DNA of 64,000 nt from Akebia trifoliata (taxonomy: Eukaryota > Streptophyta > Magnoliopsida > Ranunculales > Lardizabalaceae), in assembly GCA_017979445.1 (NCBI GenBank), contig CM030713.1, positions 26,519,163 through 26,583,162 of the forward strand, written 5' to 3'. Positions 22,084-33,764 of the stretch are shown piece after piece (position 1 is the first letter of the stretch; every line of letters begins with the position of its first letter). The notes under the pieces are model-generated. The model saw nothing but the letters and a program-made list of their open reading frames with translations. It ran no database searches and was not told the origin of the DNA. Position numbers and translations under genes: made by a program.

Positions 22084-23225
22084 TAATGTTCAACTCTAAA
22101 CTAAAAAATTGACCCACCCACCTAATGAACTTTTTTTTTTCGTGATTCTCCAAATGATCAATAGACTTCCATCAATTGACCCGTACGTTTTCCAACGGTA
22201 TATTAGAATAGTAATTCTCATAATTATTGTCAAAATCACTTCCATTGGAAGTTGGGGCATGTGGTGGCAATATTAATTTTTTCAGCCTAGTTTCATCTGA
22301 TCTAGGCATCTTAAAAACGCATCAATGATCTGTTCTACATCTGCATCGCATCCTTGAGAAAATTTCTATGGATCTTGCACAACGTGAAAAATGTCCATTT
22401 TTTACTGTCCAAAGCCGTCAAATTTCATAAAATTTGACAGACCAAAGTGTCAAACTTTTCATTGTTGAACTTTTTCTTTCGATGGACTGAAATCATCAAA
22501 TTAATGGAGAATGGAAGAAATTCAATGGCCAAATTCGATTTCTAAAATTCGTGGGCCTCGGCCGGTCGAATTTTCCTATCATATTTTTCAGTTTTCACTT
22601 AGTGTTGGCTCACTACAATGCTTGTTTAGAATATAATCAAGAGAATATTTGGTAAAACAAACGGTTCATATGTCACCATTTTTATTTTTGTGGCAGTCAT
22701 CAATTTAGTTTACCTTTCCATGATTTTTAGTAAATCTGAAAAAACATACAAAAATTTAAAATTAAAAAAAAAAAAAACGACATAACTTCAAATAGAACTC
22801 AACAGATCGTAAATTTTTTGAACTTTGATGATGATGATAGTGTCCATGGTTTAGACAGTTCAAATTGCTTGACCATTTTAGTCATTGTAAATAATTTTCT
22901 AAACAAAATGCTCCATTAAACTTCTAGCAATACGTGAAACAAAATGACTAAATTCAACGCCAAGGTCCATTGATTTTAGTACGAAGTGTCTTTCAAGGGT
23001 TCAAACTAGTTCATACTTCCCATGGACAAACCGTGAATGCAATTTTCAAGATCCACCTCAAGATCAAAGCTTGATTGATGAAATCCTCGATTTCTAGTTG
23101 TATCTTCACCAAACCCTCTCACGTCCAAGTTAAACACTGAAGAATTCTTCAAAGTTTTAGGGTTATTAACATGTACCTTTAATCATTGTGATTTTTATAA
23201 GATAAACCTTTCTCGATCAGCTCCT
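22084..23225. other. Intergenic, no gene seen
   Basis: Moderately complex sequence without a usable frame. A loose inverted relation occurs between AAAGTGTCAAACTTTTCATTG and nearby words at 22380-22520. Nothing could be assigned. Confidence 0.45.
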
Positions 23226-23475
23226 TAGAATTTTTTTTTTTTTTTTTCATTTTTTATATGACAGGTTGCCCGGATATGTAGACTGGACTAGCAATAGCGA
23301 GGCAACTAACCTCTTAAAACATCATATCTCATGCCCGAAACCCCTGTTAGTGGCAATACCCAACAAACCACAAATACCAAGTAAGTCAAGATAAATCCTT
23401 GAGAGTGGGCTACGAGAACTCAAGACGGAGTAGGTAGGCCCTAGCCACTATGCGCAACACTTGTTGATTTGTTCT
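23226..23475 (-). repeat. SINE-like or A-tailed repeat
   Basis: On the minus strand this ends in a long A tract (T run at about 23230-23247). It contains GAGGTTAGTTGCCTCGCTATTGC, similar to the short element at 5432-5500, described here as a shared block. No pol III boxes were pinned down, so the class is uncertain. Confidence 0.3.
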
Positions 23476-23652
23476 TTAGATTCTTTCTAGAACTAGTACC
23501 TAGATTGCACACGTTTCACAGTAACCCTAATTTTCTGTAATTTACCACATCTGAAAATATGGACCTCCTACTATGGTCTCCCGACCATCCAAGCGAGGCA
23601 TCACTAAATGATGCCTGAAGATCCGACTCTTCAACTGTGTTTCATTAGATCA

Positions 23653-23880
23653 ACTTGTCCTGATTAGAAAAAACTTTGAAACGGACATCCTGCGTCAAAA
23701 TATCGAAGGAACCCTCTCCTTTAGATTACACGTGACATTTCTAAGGAGGTATTCTAAATATTAATGAAAATGTAGGGACATAAAATAAATACAAAATGTC
23801 ATGTGTCTTGTAACAAGAAGGGTTCCTTCAACATTTTGAAGTGGGCTGGTCGCTTCAAAGACGGACTCGTCCTGATTGAG
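23653..23880. repeat. Inverted-repeat element, imperfect
   Basis: Left arm CCTGATTAGAAAAAACTTTG with ATCGAAGGAACCCTC; right arm AGGGTTCCTTCAACATTTTG with GTCCTGATTGAG. These pair as a degenerate stem. No target duplication was found. Confidence 0.4.
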
Positions 23881-25914
23881 ATTGTAAACAAATCCTTATG
23901 TTGTGACATGTGGCAGTATTGGAATCCTTGCAATTTCTACCCTCCACACAACCTAAAACTTATTATCAAATTAACATGATCAAATCACACACACACAGAT
24001 ATATATATATATATATAATCCATAATTTTAACCGTATAGGATAAGATATTATTACATGGTAGTTACGATTTTTCTCGACCACTCGTGTGCATTGACCCAT
24101 GTAGACATGTCTCCTGATAGGGTGTACTTCTCATCACCTTCTCTTCTCTCGATCCCAAGAAAAATATATATATATCTCTTAAGCTTAATATATAAGAAAA
24201 AAACTTAATATATCATGGTAGCAATACCATACTACCTCTTCTCTCCCACAGAATAAGACAGAAGGAATCAACTTTTGTTAGATCTGAAGATGCAAGAGAG
24301 ACAAGAAGACATAAATAAATGAGGGTTGCTTTGATTATTAATGTATCTGTGCATGAAGCAACGTGATCGGGCTTAGATCCTTGTGTGGGTTGTTGGGGCA
24401 AAGCTATATCCCTGTAGTTTAGTCGGCTATTTTAAATTTTTAATTACAAATTTTGTTGATTTATTATATATGTTAACGTATAATAGATTATAATCGATGG
24501 GTTGCTTTGTCAAGGTAAAAGGATCCGGTCTGGCTCATTATTAGCAAGATCTCAAATGATATGCATATTTTATGTGAATTTTGTTTTTAAAGATTGAACT
24601 TTATAAATTTCTAATAAAAGTCGTACATCTCATATTTGATATCATACTATATAGGGAACAAATGTGATTTTATCTTTCATTATACATGTGTCATCTCAAA
24701 ATTAGAGATAAATTTCCTAATAGATAAAAAATTAAAAATAGATAAATTTAACGAGCAGATCTCACTATTGCATTTTCCCTTAGAGTTTTGACAAATCTAT
24801 GAGAACCTTACTTTATCAAGTCTATCACCCAATAAACCTTGGAGTATGATGCATGTTATTTTAAAAAATAAATACTCATAATACATTTAATTTTTTAAAT
24901 CAAATACCTATTATATCCTCTCTCAATCTCTCTCTTGCTCTCTCTCAACATATATTATGTCCCAAAACCATTAATTAAGTCTAAAAATTATTCTATTTTT
25001 ATTTTTTTAATTTGAGTTTTATGGTGAATTCTAGATGAATTTGGCATTGGATTGCTCATGTAGCCATGCGGGTCAAATGATGATTTTGGAAAGAGATAAT
25101 TGATGTTGAAAGGAAACAGGATATAATAAGTATTTGATTGAAAGAATTAAGGTATTATAGGTATAAAATCTTTTAAAAAAATGTTAATCCCTCTCCAAGA
25201 TTCGTTGGGTAATAGACTTGATAAAGTAAGAGTCCTTTGGAGTCATCAAAACTCCAAGGGAGTTTTTTATTATAAAATTGCAAATTAAAGGGGGGAAATG
25301 TTTTATTATTACTCAACTTGAGTGTTGGAGTGTATTTGATATTTTATAAGCAAAAAAAAATTGAAAATAAAAAAAATTGAGATACAAATAGTACATACAG
25401 AAATGTTAAGGTGTGTGGATTTTGAAAATCCCAAACACAAGGTTCCCACCATTTCTTCAACCCATTAACCATCATTTAATGAGTCTAGGTCTTGCCAAGA
25501 AAAAATAAAAATGATTGACCATCCATTCCACTCATATAAGTACTTTATCAGATGTATCAGAACAAGACATGGATCAAACTGCAAGAAATGATCATCGTGG
25601 AATACAAAACGCAATAGATCCCAATCCAAAATATGCAAAGTAGCATTCAATTGCGTTGCATCACGAAATTTACAAGTGAGCAAACAGATGTAGAGGTTGA
25701 AAAGTTGTAACACACCGATAGCAAACATAGTCCCAACAAGCATAAGCTCCTTCCCCAATTGTGGATTTCATAAGGTTCCATTCCTTTACTTGAAGTGGTA
25801 TAATAGCACCCACCACCTCTAATTACATCTTATACTCATGGTTTTGGTGACGTGTATCAAGTTAGATTGCTTCTTTTCTGATATAGAGTGTAGTACCATC
25901 AAGTATAGTGTATA
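23881..25914. other. Intergenic, no gene seen
   Basis: Contains an (AT)n tract at 23998-24017 and scattered short frames. The longest, about 97 codons on the minus strand at 25465-25758, is hydrophobic, matches no family I know and is not accepted as a gene. Confidence 0.45.
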
Positions 25915-26200
25915 TGTTGAGGTTAGTCCCACATCAAACACTCATTGTCTTGTCTCTCTCCTTATAAGCTCATGGACCGCTTTACTCATTTTCAATTGAT
26001 TTTGAGTTGGACCCCAAATATATCATAGTATCAGAGAGAAACTTTTTCTCCTCGACTACATCCAGTTCATATAACCACTTACTTTGGCCCAATCCGGCTC
26101 ACACACGCAGAGGGAGGGCAGTCCTTGTCTCTCTCTTATAAGTTCCTGGGCCTCTCGACTCATTATCAATTGCGTTCAAGTTAGACCCTCAAATTTATTA
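25915..26200 (+). mobile_element. TRIM-like miniature LTR retroelement
   Basis: A short terminal repeat begins TGTTGAGGTTAGTCCCACAT at 25915 and ends TATCA at 26025 (about 111 bases). It is followed directly by TAGTATCAGAGA (26026-26037), a near match to the TGGTATCAGAGC primer-binding site for initiator Met tRNA. A second, truncated copy lies at about 26120-26200 and shares CTTGTCTCTCTC, CTTATAAG, CTCATTATCAATTG and AGTTAGACCC-type words with the first. There is almost no internal region and no coding capacity, as in terminal-repeat retrotransposons in miniature. The 5' portion of the second repeat is missing. Confidence 0.75.
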
Positions 26201-28945
26201 GTAAATTATTCAAATTTTAATGTATCACTTTTAATATATAAGAATAAGACATTAATGCTTGATTTTTTTTCAAATTTCCGTCCACTAATAGTCATGATCT
26301 AGTACAATTATATTCTGACTCAGTGGGCAGAAACACCAAAGCTCCCGATTCCAATAGTTGAACCGGGTTGGACCGGTCCACTCCAATTCTAAAAAAAATA
26401 AAGAAGATATAATATAAGAATCTTGTTGGCTAAATGTTAAAAAATGAACGTGGGCCTTGCTTAGTTTGTCTTGCAGAAAGCCTACCAAATCTGATGTTTC
26501 TCTACGTGTTCTTCATTTCTTTAGTTTATAATGGTCCGTATAGTGTAGGGGACAGTACAGCTAATGCATTACGAATATTTGGGGAATGGCGTAGTGACCG
26601 AAGACATTATGTTAGATAAAGTTTAGCTAAGCATCTACAATTTAAAATTTATTAATTAAGTATTAAGGTGGTATCCAAGAAGGTCACAAGGCACAACTTG
26701 GTGCCACTTCGACAGCGATTTTACGACATGTTGGTAAGTGTTCGCTTGGCATTTTCTATTTGTTTTTTGTCATTTTAAGTTACATATTTATAAATATTAC
26801 TATTCTATGACAAATCTTATTCCTCCATTCAATTCTCTGAAGTCGTGTCTTCGATTAATTATAATGTACTTATCTACTCTCACTATTTCAATATTTTTTA
26901 GGTAATGTAGACAAATTTACTTGTTTTTTCAGATTGATGGCCGGCTCCCAGAAGTGGATCCTCTATAGCACACGGTTCCTATAGCAACTATGTAGCATAC
27001 TTTCTAAGAATGAGAGAGAAGTATTTTTCTTGTAAAATTAACATCTCAACCTCTTATCATCATAACTTAGATCTGATTAAAAAAAATTGAAAAAAAAAAA
27101 AAAAAAACAAACTTTTGAGATAGATCCATCTCTGTAAAAATGAACGGCTACTGAACTCACCATATTTTAAGTTGTGAGATATAATTTTATCGTTGATGTG
27201 GCACTCTTTCAATTGTTGAAAGTGTGCTACAAGGTTGCTACAGTAATCGTGTGTTACAGAAGATTCGCTTCCCATGCTCCCGTTGTTCTCAATCTTCTCT
27301 AGCATCGAAATCAATCAAAATGTCTTTGTCTTCATCCTGTAATAAAAAATATTTATAAAAAAAAAAAATTCCTTCATTTTCTTTCAAAACCAATCATCTT
27401 CAATCTTTTGGGTAAATATTTTTACCCTACTCTTTAATGTTAGGATTCTATCTATTTCAACCTCCAAACCTCAAGAGCAATATAGTATTTTTGAATTAGA
27501 AAATGATGGAATTAAAATTGGGTAATTTTTCTACAAGGAATTAAGGCAAGGTTGAAACTCTAAATTGAAAATAATGTTCAATAAATTAAGAATAACTTAT
27601 CATATAGGTTGAAGATCTTGAGGATGACTTGTTTAGGGAAGAAAATTCAAGGGTTGTTGGTTAATTAAAACTTGAAGATAAGGGCATTTAGGTCATTTTC
27701 ACTAGTCAATAAGAGAAGAGTGAGCTTAAGGATGGCTTGCCATCGGTTTGAAAATACTGGTATCTCAAATATTCACCAAAATGTGAGCAATGTATCTAAA
27801 TTACACTTTTTTTGGTTTCTTTGATTCTTTTGTAACCTTCAACTTGCATATTCATTATGCCTGGGACTATAATTAGCCTTTATTGCATATATGGCCAAAT
27901 TATCTCACTTGACTTTCCCTTAAGTTATCACTTATAGGGGGTGCTTTTACGTTTTCCTAAAATAGTTATGAAAATTCAATTGATCCAATTGGTTGATCAT
28001 AACCATTTTGTTGTGTAAATGTCCTGTATTTTGTTGCGTTATGCAAACTTGCAAAGGTGCATGGGGTAGCATTCTCAACCCGAATTTGTTGAGGGGTAAG
28101 AAAAGAACAATCATGTAATATTTTCTTAAGAATTTTCCATTTTTAGGGAGTTTTACTTGTTTTGGTAACTTTCGGTTATAGAAATAGAGATCTCTAGAGT
28201 TGTAAAACGTATGAGAAAGTAGTGATTGTTCTTGTTATGTTCCGTGGACATAGCTATACTGTCGAATCACATAAATCCTTATGCTTTATGCAATTGTGTT
28301 ATCTTTGTTATTTGATTTCTTCACACATTTAATGGACTTTGATTTGAAATAATTCTCCTATGTTTTACTAAACATAATACAATGTGACATAAATTGATGT
28401 TTTTTTTGTCAATTGTTGATTGGTTTGACATAATCAGAAACGAAAAGGAAAGATAATAATCAGAACTTGTTGATCACAATGAAAATAACTCTCTCTAAGA
28501 CATAGGTCCACTGTGTATTCCCAATAAATTAGGCTGCAGGATATAACAAAGCCCAGTTGCTCATGTATGATTTGTTGCAAATTGCATTGTTATATAAATT
28601 AAATGCAAAAGCAATAATAAATGTGAAAATAAATCCATTTTATTTTGCAAAAGTTCTGATGTGTAAGTAAATGTCTGTGGATAGTAATGCCAACCCATCC
28701 ATGTGTGTCACATGACACATCAGGTAGGACAGCCTCTCAGACACAATTATATTAATGTAATCTTCTTCTAAGAATTCAAACCTAAGACTCAATTATTTTA
28801 GGGAGTCTACCCATGTTAATAAATTTTTAAGTTTTATTTAACCTTAATTGCCAGTTGGAATGACACAATCCCATCAATAATAACAACCCCCCCAATTTAA
28901 TTCCATATAATTCCAAGAATCAAAAGATCCCAACACCTCCATCTT
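26201..28945. other. Intergenic, no gene seen
   Basis: AT-rich with A/T homopolymers (27090-27107, 27357-27368). No family resemblance in the short frames. The last few hundred bases should include the upstream region of the DUF1442 gene. Confidence 0.45.
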
Positions 28946-28954
28946 TTAAATATA
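28946..28954 (+). promoter_or_regulatory. TATA-like box of the DUF1442 gene
   Basis: TTAAATATA lies 86 bases before the start codon at 29040. It is followed by a CT-rich stretch (TCTCTTCTTCTTC) and then a strongly purine-rich leader of GAAGAGAAA-type words up to the ATG. Confidence 0.5.
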
Positions 28955-29039
28955 GGGTTGAAAGAGTCTCTTCTTCTTCAAAAAACAAGTTAAGGAGATA
29001 ACAAGAAGAGAAACAAAGAAGAAAAAGAGAGAAAGAAAG

Positions 29040-29833
29040 ATGACTTGTTGGTCTGCTGAGAATGCTATCAAAGCTTACCTAAGTACCTTGAAAATGGTAA
29101 GCAAGAGAACTCATGCATCACATATTTCCCTTATTAGCAAAAGCTAAGTACTTAATACTTGAATTTAGTATGTGTCAATTTTTTTCTAATGTAAGTTGTT
29201 TTAATTTTGGTGCTTTAGGGAAAGAGAGACAAAGAGCCAGATGTAGCTGAGTTTGTATCCGCACTCGCCGCGGGCAATAGCGCGCAATTCATGGTGGAGA
29301 TATGCGCTGGGACCGCAGGTTCTACCACACTAGCTCTAGTTGCTGCGGCACATCAAACATGTGGTCGTGTCATCTGTATCCTTCGTGGGCTCAATGAACT
29401 TAAAGCCTCAGAAGATGCTCTAGGACCTAATGTCAATAATGTGGAATTTGTTATCGGGGATGCTCGAACCCTTCTGTCGAATTACTTTAGAGGAGCGGAT
29501 TTTGTGCTTATCGATTGCAATCTAGATGATCATGAAGGTGTTTTTCGAGCAGCACACATGGGTCCAAAGCATAGCAGTGCCGTCATTGTGGGCTATAATG
29601 CATTTTGTAAGGGGTCCTGGTGGAGTAGTGGGTCCAAGACCCAGTTATTACCCATTGGAGAGGGGTTGCTAGTAAATAGAATAGCTGCAACAAACAAGGT
29701 TGGTAGTGGTGGTGGTGGTGGTGGTGGTGGTGCAGTTAAGAGGAGTCATTGGGTTGTTAAAATTGATAAGTGCACAGGTGAAGAACATGTTTTTAGGATT
29801 AGATCACCTCAAAGAAAAGGGATTGAGGCTTGA
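29040..29833 (+). CDS. DUF1442 family protein (Rossmann/methyltransferase-like fold)
   Basis: Two exons, 29040-29096 and 29219-29833, joined by a GTAAGC...TTTAG intron of 122 bases in phase 0, give 223 residues beginning MTCWSAENAIKAYLSTLKM. The first exon is too short to stand out alone. The WSAENAIKAYL start, FVSALAAGNSAQFMVEI and the AGTAGSTTLALVAAA segment (near residue 49) are typical of this plant family. AGTAGST resembles motif I of SAM-dependent methyltransferases, and GDARTLLSNYFRGADFVLIDC the following strands, but enzymatic activity is not established for the family. Eight consecutive GGT codons (29708-29731) give a run of glycines at residues 183-190 near the C-terminus. The ATG was chosen because it follows a purine-rich leader and starts the conserved N-terminus. 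It appears to match Arabidopsis At2g45360, whose neighbours are also found here. Confidence 0.88.
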
Positions 29834-30543
29834 ACTTTTTTTGAATTTTCCCCCTTTGTGGGTTTCTTTTGTCTTCAATTTTCCTTCTTGTTGAGGTGAT
29901 TAGGGCTACAATTTGCCTTAAAATAATGTCAGATCTCAATTGTAAATAACTAATGACATGTATTACTCATCTAGGTCTTTGTATTTTTAGGGGTCTAGTG
30001 TTTTGTATCATTAGTTTGAAATTTTTGAAGGAAAGCCAAATGCTAAGGGCACAACCACCCTTGATCCAAGCATGCCCCTAAATGGTCTTTTTTTATTTTT
30101 TTCATTAGTTAGTCAATATATTTTGTTGACCTTTCTCCTCCTAGAGTTTATTACTAAATTTGAATCCAATCTCTGATGAATATCAACAACAACAACGATA
30201 AAGTCTTATTCAAAAAATTTAGGGTCAGTTAAACGTATCTTATTCCTCCATTCCACTATGTTTAAAGCAAGTTTTTTGTTGTTGAGAGTAGGTTCATATC
30301 AACTTTCAATGTCTCCATCCACATTCTTTTGTGTAATTGTCTTATCCTTTAAGATCTTCAACTTGACTATTTCTTTTAATTGGTGTAGTAATAGACCTGT
30401 GTTGAACATGCTCAAATCATCTCAACCAACCAAATCAATAAAAAAAAGTCTAGATTATATCCATTGAAAAGCTAGTTAGCTACTTTTTAGATGTCATATG
30501 TGGAACTTACCTTTGGCCATTGGCCCGCATTTCAAGAGTGACC
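29834..30543. other. 3' flank of the DUF1442 gene, no further gene seen
   Basis: The 3' UTR probably occupies the first 200-300 bases; no unique poly(A) signal could be chosen. Short frames here have no family resemblance. Confidence 0.4.
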
Positions 30544-31656
30544 CGCAAGGAGGATTTACAATGGGAGGCAATGGGGGCACTTGCCCCCAAGGGAATTTTA
30601 TAAAATGATACCATTAAATTTTATATATATATTGTGAGTTTACCCCCACAAATTTTTGGAATTTTTGGTTGTTGCCCTTACCCAATTCAATATTTTGGAT
30701 TTATTAAAACTCCCTCTATTTGCTTAATATTTGAGATACGACTTACCCATTTTGACCTTGTTAGTCCCCCTCAAATTTTCCATAAATATTTGAGACACCC
30801 CTTTGCATTCCATTCCATAACATGCCCCCTCGATGTTTTGTGGATATTTGAGATACCCTTATTTTTTTCAAACTCATGGCATGCCCCTGATCCCCCCCCC
30901 CCCCCCCCCCCCCCCCCCAGCCCCACTCCAATATTTTTTATATTTTATTTTGGCAACCCTCCACATTTGGGTGAATATTTGAGATGTCCCTATGTTTTCA
31001 AATTGAAGACATGCCCCCATTACTGACCTTACTACACTAACCAGAAATAACGTAAATACCATCATTCTATCATTGAAAATCCTTCATTTTTAACCTAAAA
31101 TTAGTCATCTTCAAACTCTTTAATTTCTACCGAAAATTAATGTCAATTTATTTAACCTCATTTTCAATTCATATTTTTGAACCTCACCTTAATTCTTTCA
31201 AAATATCTTATGTTTTTTTTCAAAAATCATATCTCGTTCTTTAGGTTTGAAGGAGTCGTATGGTTCAAGATTAGGGTAAAAACTTTTGCCCAAGATGATG
31301 ACGATCACTAATTGAGAATAGAAAATCAAAGGGATTTTTTATTTTAAGTTGGGGACGAGTGTATTGAGGCCATTTGCATTAATCTATTAGAAAAGAAAAC
31401 CCAGGTCAGAGGGGCATGTAGGCATTTTAGTCAATATTTGAGATGCCTATATATATTTTTAAAACTTGTGGCATTGCCCTCTTGACTTAGGTCTTTTCTC
31501 ATAGACTAATGAGAAATGACAAAATGCCCTATTTTTCAATCTCTAAGAAAAAAAACCCTTGAATTTTCTCTTCAAAATCATTTATCTTCACGCTCTTCAA
31601 CCTTATTTGTCAAATATTATTTGCCCTCTCTACAAGAAAATTCTGACTTCTCCCTC
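30544..31656. mobile_element. Long GGGCGGAG/TGGGGGCA-type non-autonomous element (1.1 kb)
   Basis: The left end carries ATGGGGGCACTTGCCCCC and the right end TTTGCCCTCTCTACAAG plus TCTGACTTCTCCC, related to the shorter copies at 6186 and 60811. GAGTGACC (30536-30543) and GAGTGATC (31657-31664) match at 7 of 8, an apparent hAT-type duplication. The interior repeats a unit with ATATTTGAGA and GCCCCC words about every 80-90 bases and includes a 27-base C tract. No transposase is encoded. Confidence 0.65.
30892..30918. repeat. Poly-C tract (27 C)
   Basis: Twenty-seven consecutive C on the plus strand, G on the minus, followed by AGCCCCA. It is exceptional in this AT-rich window. Confidence 0.95.
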
Positions 31657-32293
31657 GAGTGATCCAATCTAATAAAATATGAGAAATACATAATATATGA
31701 AGTTTATTTAGATTTTATATATCAAATTGGAATTGGGCCCAATTCGGACTTGATCCAATTGTAATCAGTTCGAGTTTGGATATATTATTATTGAGATATG
31801 ATAAAAACCCAATCCGATTATGATTAGATCAATGTTTATTGGATTAGTTACAATCCAATCTAATCCTTATTGGATTGGTACAACATTGACCCAATCTAGA
31901 CCCGATCCATTGACACCCCTAGTCCTAGGGCTTAAAATGGGTTAGATTTTTATCTGAAATCCGAGTGATCCGAATCTGAATTTAGTGGATTTAATTCCTT
32001 CAAGTATATTCAAATTAAAAAAATTGGTCGGATATGGATTGATTTCCCTTGACCTAAGTCGGGTATCTGCCTAGATATAAATGATATATTACTTTATAAG
32101 TTATATTTTATATTTTTTAAGATATCATTCTTTAATCAACAAGTGTTGGGCACAGTGCCAAAGCCTCCCTCCAAAAAAGAAAATACTTTGAGTTTAAGTC
32201 ACCTTTTAAAGATTTTTCTTGAGCAGTTCAAAATTATTTGACCTGACCAACCCAAATCAATTAATTCGGTCAGATTGGATTTGAATACAGATT
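31657..32293. other. Intergenic; degenerate 'GATCCAAT' repeat, no gene seen
   Basis: Between about 31700 and 31925 the words ATCCAATC, GGATTGG and GATCCATTGACACCCCTAG recur in inverted orientation, suggesting another worn inverted-repeat element. Confidence 0.4.
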
Positions 32294-33400
32294 TAGGTGC
32301 TGTTTGTTAAACTGAAAAAAATAAGTGCTGAATAGCATTAAACGTTGAAACTTATAAGCGCTGAATTTAAGTGCTGAAAAAGTTGTTTATTTAGATGCTG
32401 AATCATGTTTGTTACACATTGCTGAAACTGGTAAATTGTCTTTGTTACCCTTACAATCATATTATACATTGTTTGTATGTTTCAAATGCTTATTTATTAT
32501 CAAACACAATAAAATATATTATTTCTTATAAAATTAAAATACAATTTATTTTTAAATAATAAATAATACTCAAATCTTCAATTTATAAATAATAATTTCT
32601 ATTTATAAAATCCCACAAATTTCAAATTAAAAATAATAATGTCATACAAGTCACCAAAATTTGAAATCAACTTTAAAAGAACTTAATTTTGGATGAATAA
32701 TTTTCGATGGAAATGAAGGATGTGTAATTATAAAAGCACCTTATGAATTAATAAGGGCAACCCACACTATAGCCATTTTTTGTTTTATTTTATATGGGTT
32801 AAAATTTTTGGAATGAGCAAATTTTTAGTGAGGATGGTCTATATGGTCTAGAGATCATCCTCACAAAAAATCATTCTATTTTGAAACTTCTAACTCTTCA
32901 AAAATAGTTTTCAAAAAAAAAAATGACAATTTACGGTTCTTGAACTTATTTTGATAGGGTTAGAAGTTTCAAGATGTGCTGATTTTTTGTGAGGATGATC
33001 TCCTCATTGTAGAGATTATCCTCACAAAAAATCAAGTCATTCCAAAACTTTTAACCCATATAAGACAAAATAATTTAGTTATGGTGTGGGTTTATTAATT
33101 TGTCGGGTGTTTATATACTTATCCATGGGATATAAGAGGTAATATCCTTTTAAAAATAAGGGCATACTTGTCCATGCTCAAAAAAACAAAGGGCATACTT
33201 GTCCGTGTTGAAAAAAGTGAAGTGCTTATCGTTTCAGCACTTTTTTTCAGCATAAAAATAATGTTGAATTTTTTTCACTTATTTTCAGCAATAAACGTTG
33301 AAAATATAGAATAAACAAACGTGCAATTTTGACAAAAGTACTGAATTTAATTTTTTTCAGCAATAAACACTGAAAAATAGTACAAACAAATACCGCCTTA
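32294..33400. mobile_element. MITE with TAGGTGCTGTTTGTT / AACAAATACCGCCTTA ends, hosting a nested element
   Basis: The left end TAGGTGCTGTTTGTTAAAC is inverted at the right as ACAAACAAATACCGCCTTA. Both arms repeat AAGTGCTGAA, CAGCACTT and AAACGTTGAAA words. The nested-palindrome element (32761-33090) sits within it. The GCTGTTTGTT end is like that of common plant MITEs. No target duplication was resolved. Confidence 0.5.
32761..33090. mobile_element. Nested-palindrome MITE, copy 2
   Basis: The ends CCCACACTATAGCC and GTTATGGTGTGGG are inverted. Each arm carries the hairpin block seen in 3394-3745 (GTGAGGATGATCTCCTCA and ATTATCCTCACAAAAAATC). Divergence from copy 1 is considerable, but the order of parts is the same. 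Confidence 0.6.
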
Positions 33401-33740
33401 GTGAAACTAAAATGATTTGAATATGATTTTAGGTAGTAGGATTAGAGTTGGATTCAGAAGCAAATCTGGATACAGATTTAGTGAAAACAAAATGATTTGA
33501 ATATACTCATATCCGGTCTGAACTCGACGCATTTTAAACCTTACCTAGTGGGTAAATTAAAAAGAATGTTTTCATTATACACGTGGCACAACCGGATAAA
33601 TAGTGTTTCTAAAACTCGATAGGCCTATTGTAGCTGAGAAAAAGAATTAGACTCTCTTTGAGTGGTTCTACATTTTCCCTCCGTCCCAAACGTCATCCCT
33701 TTCTTCTTCTAGGTATCGATTCTGAGAATTTTCTCTCTCC

Positions 33741-33748
33741 TAGGGTTT
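33741..33748 (+). promoter_or_regulatory. Telo-box (TAGGGTTT, i.e. AAACCCTA on the minus strand)
   Basis: TAGGGTTT occurs 17 bases before the start codon of the release-factor-like gene, after a TC-rich leader. Telo-boxes near the transcription start are common in plant genes for translation components, which fits this gene. Confidence 0.45.
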
Positions 33749-33764
33749 CATTTCTGAATCGAAA

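Noticed and set aside
25465..25758. 97-codon frame on the minus strand with hydrophobic segments
   Set aside because: No family resemblance, no splice partners and no promoter-like context; AT-rich DNA often yields hydrophobic chance frames.
29700..29894. Valine-rich 64-codon frame
   Set aside because: It is the (GGT)8 repeat of the DUF1442 coding region read in another frame.
30634..31026. 130-codon frame with a polyproline run
   Set aside because: Produced by the poly-C tract and repeated GCCCC words inside a transposable element.
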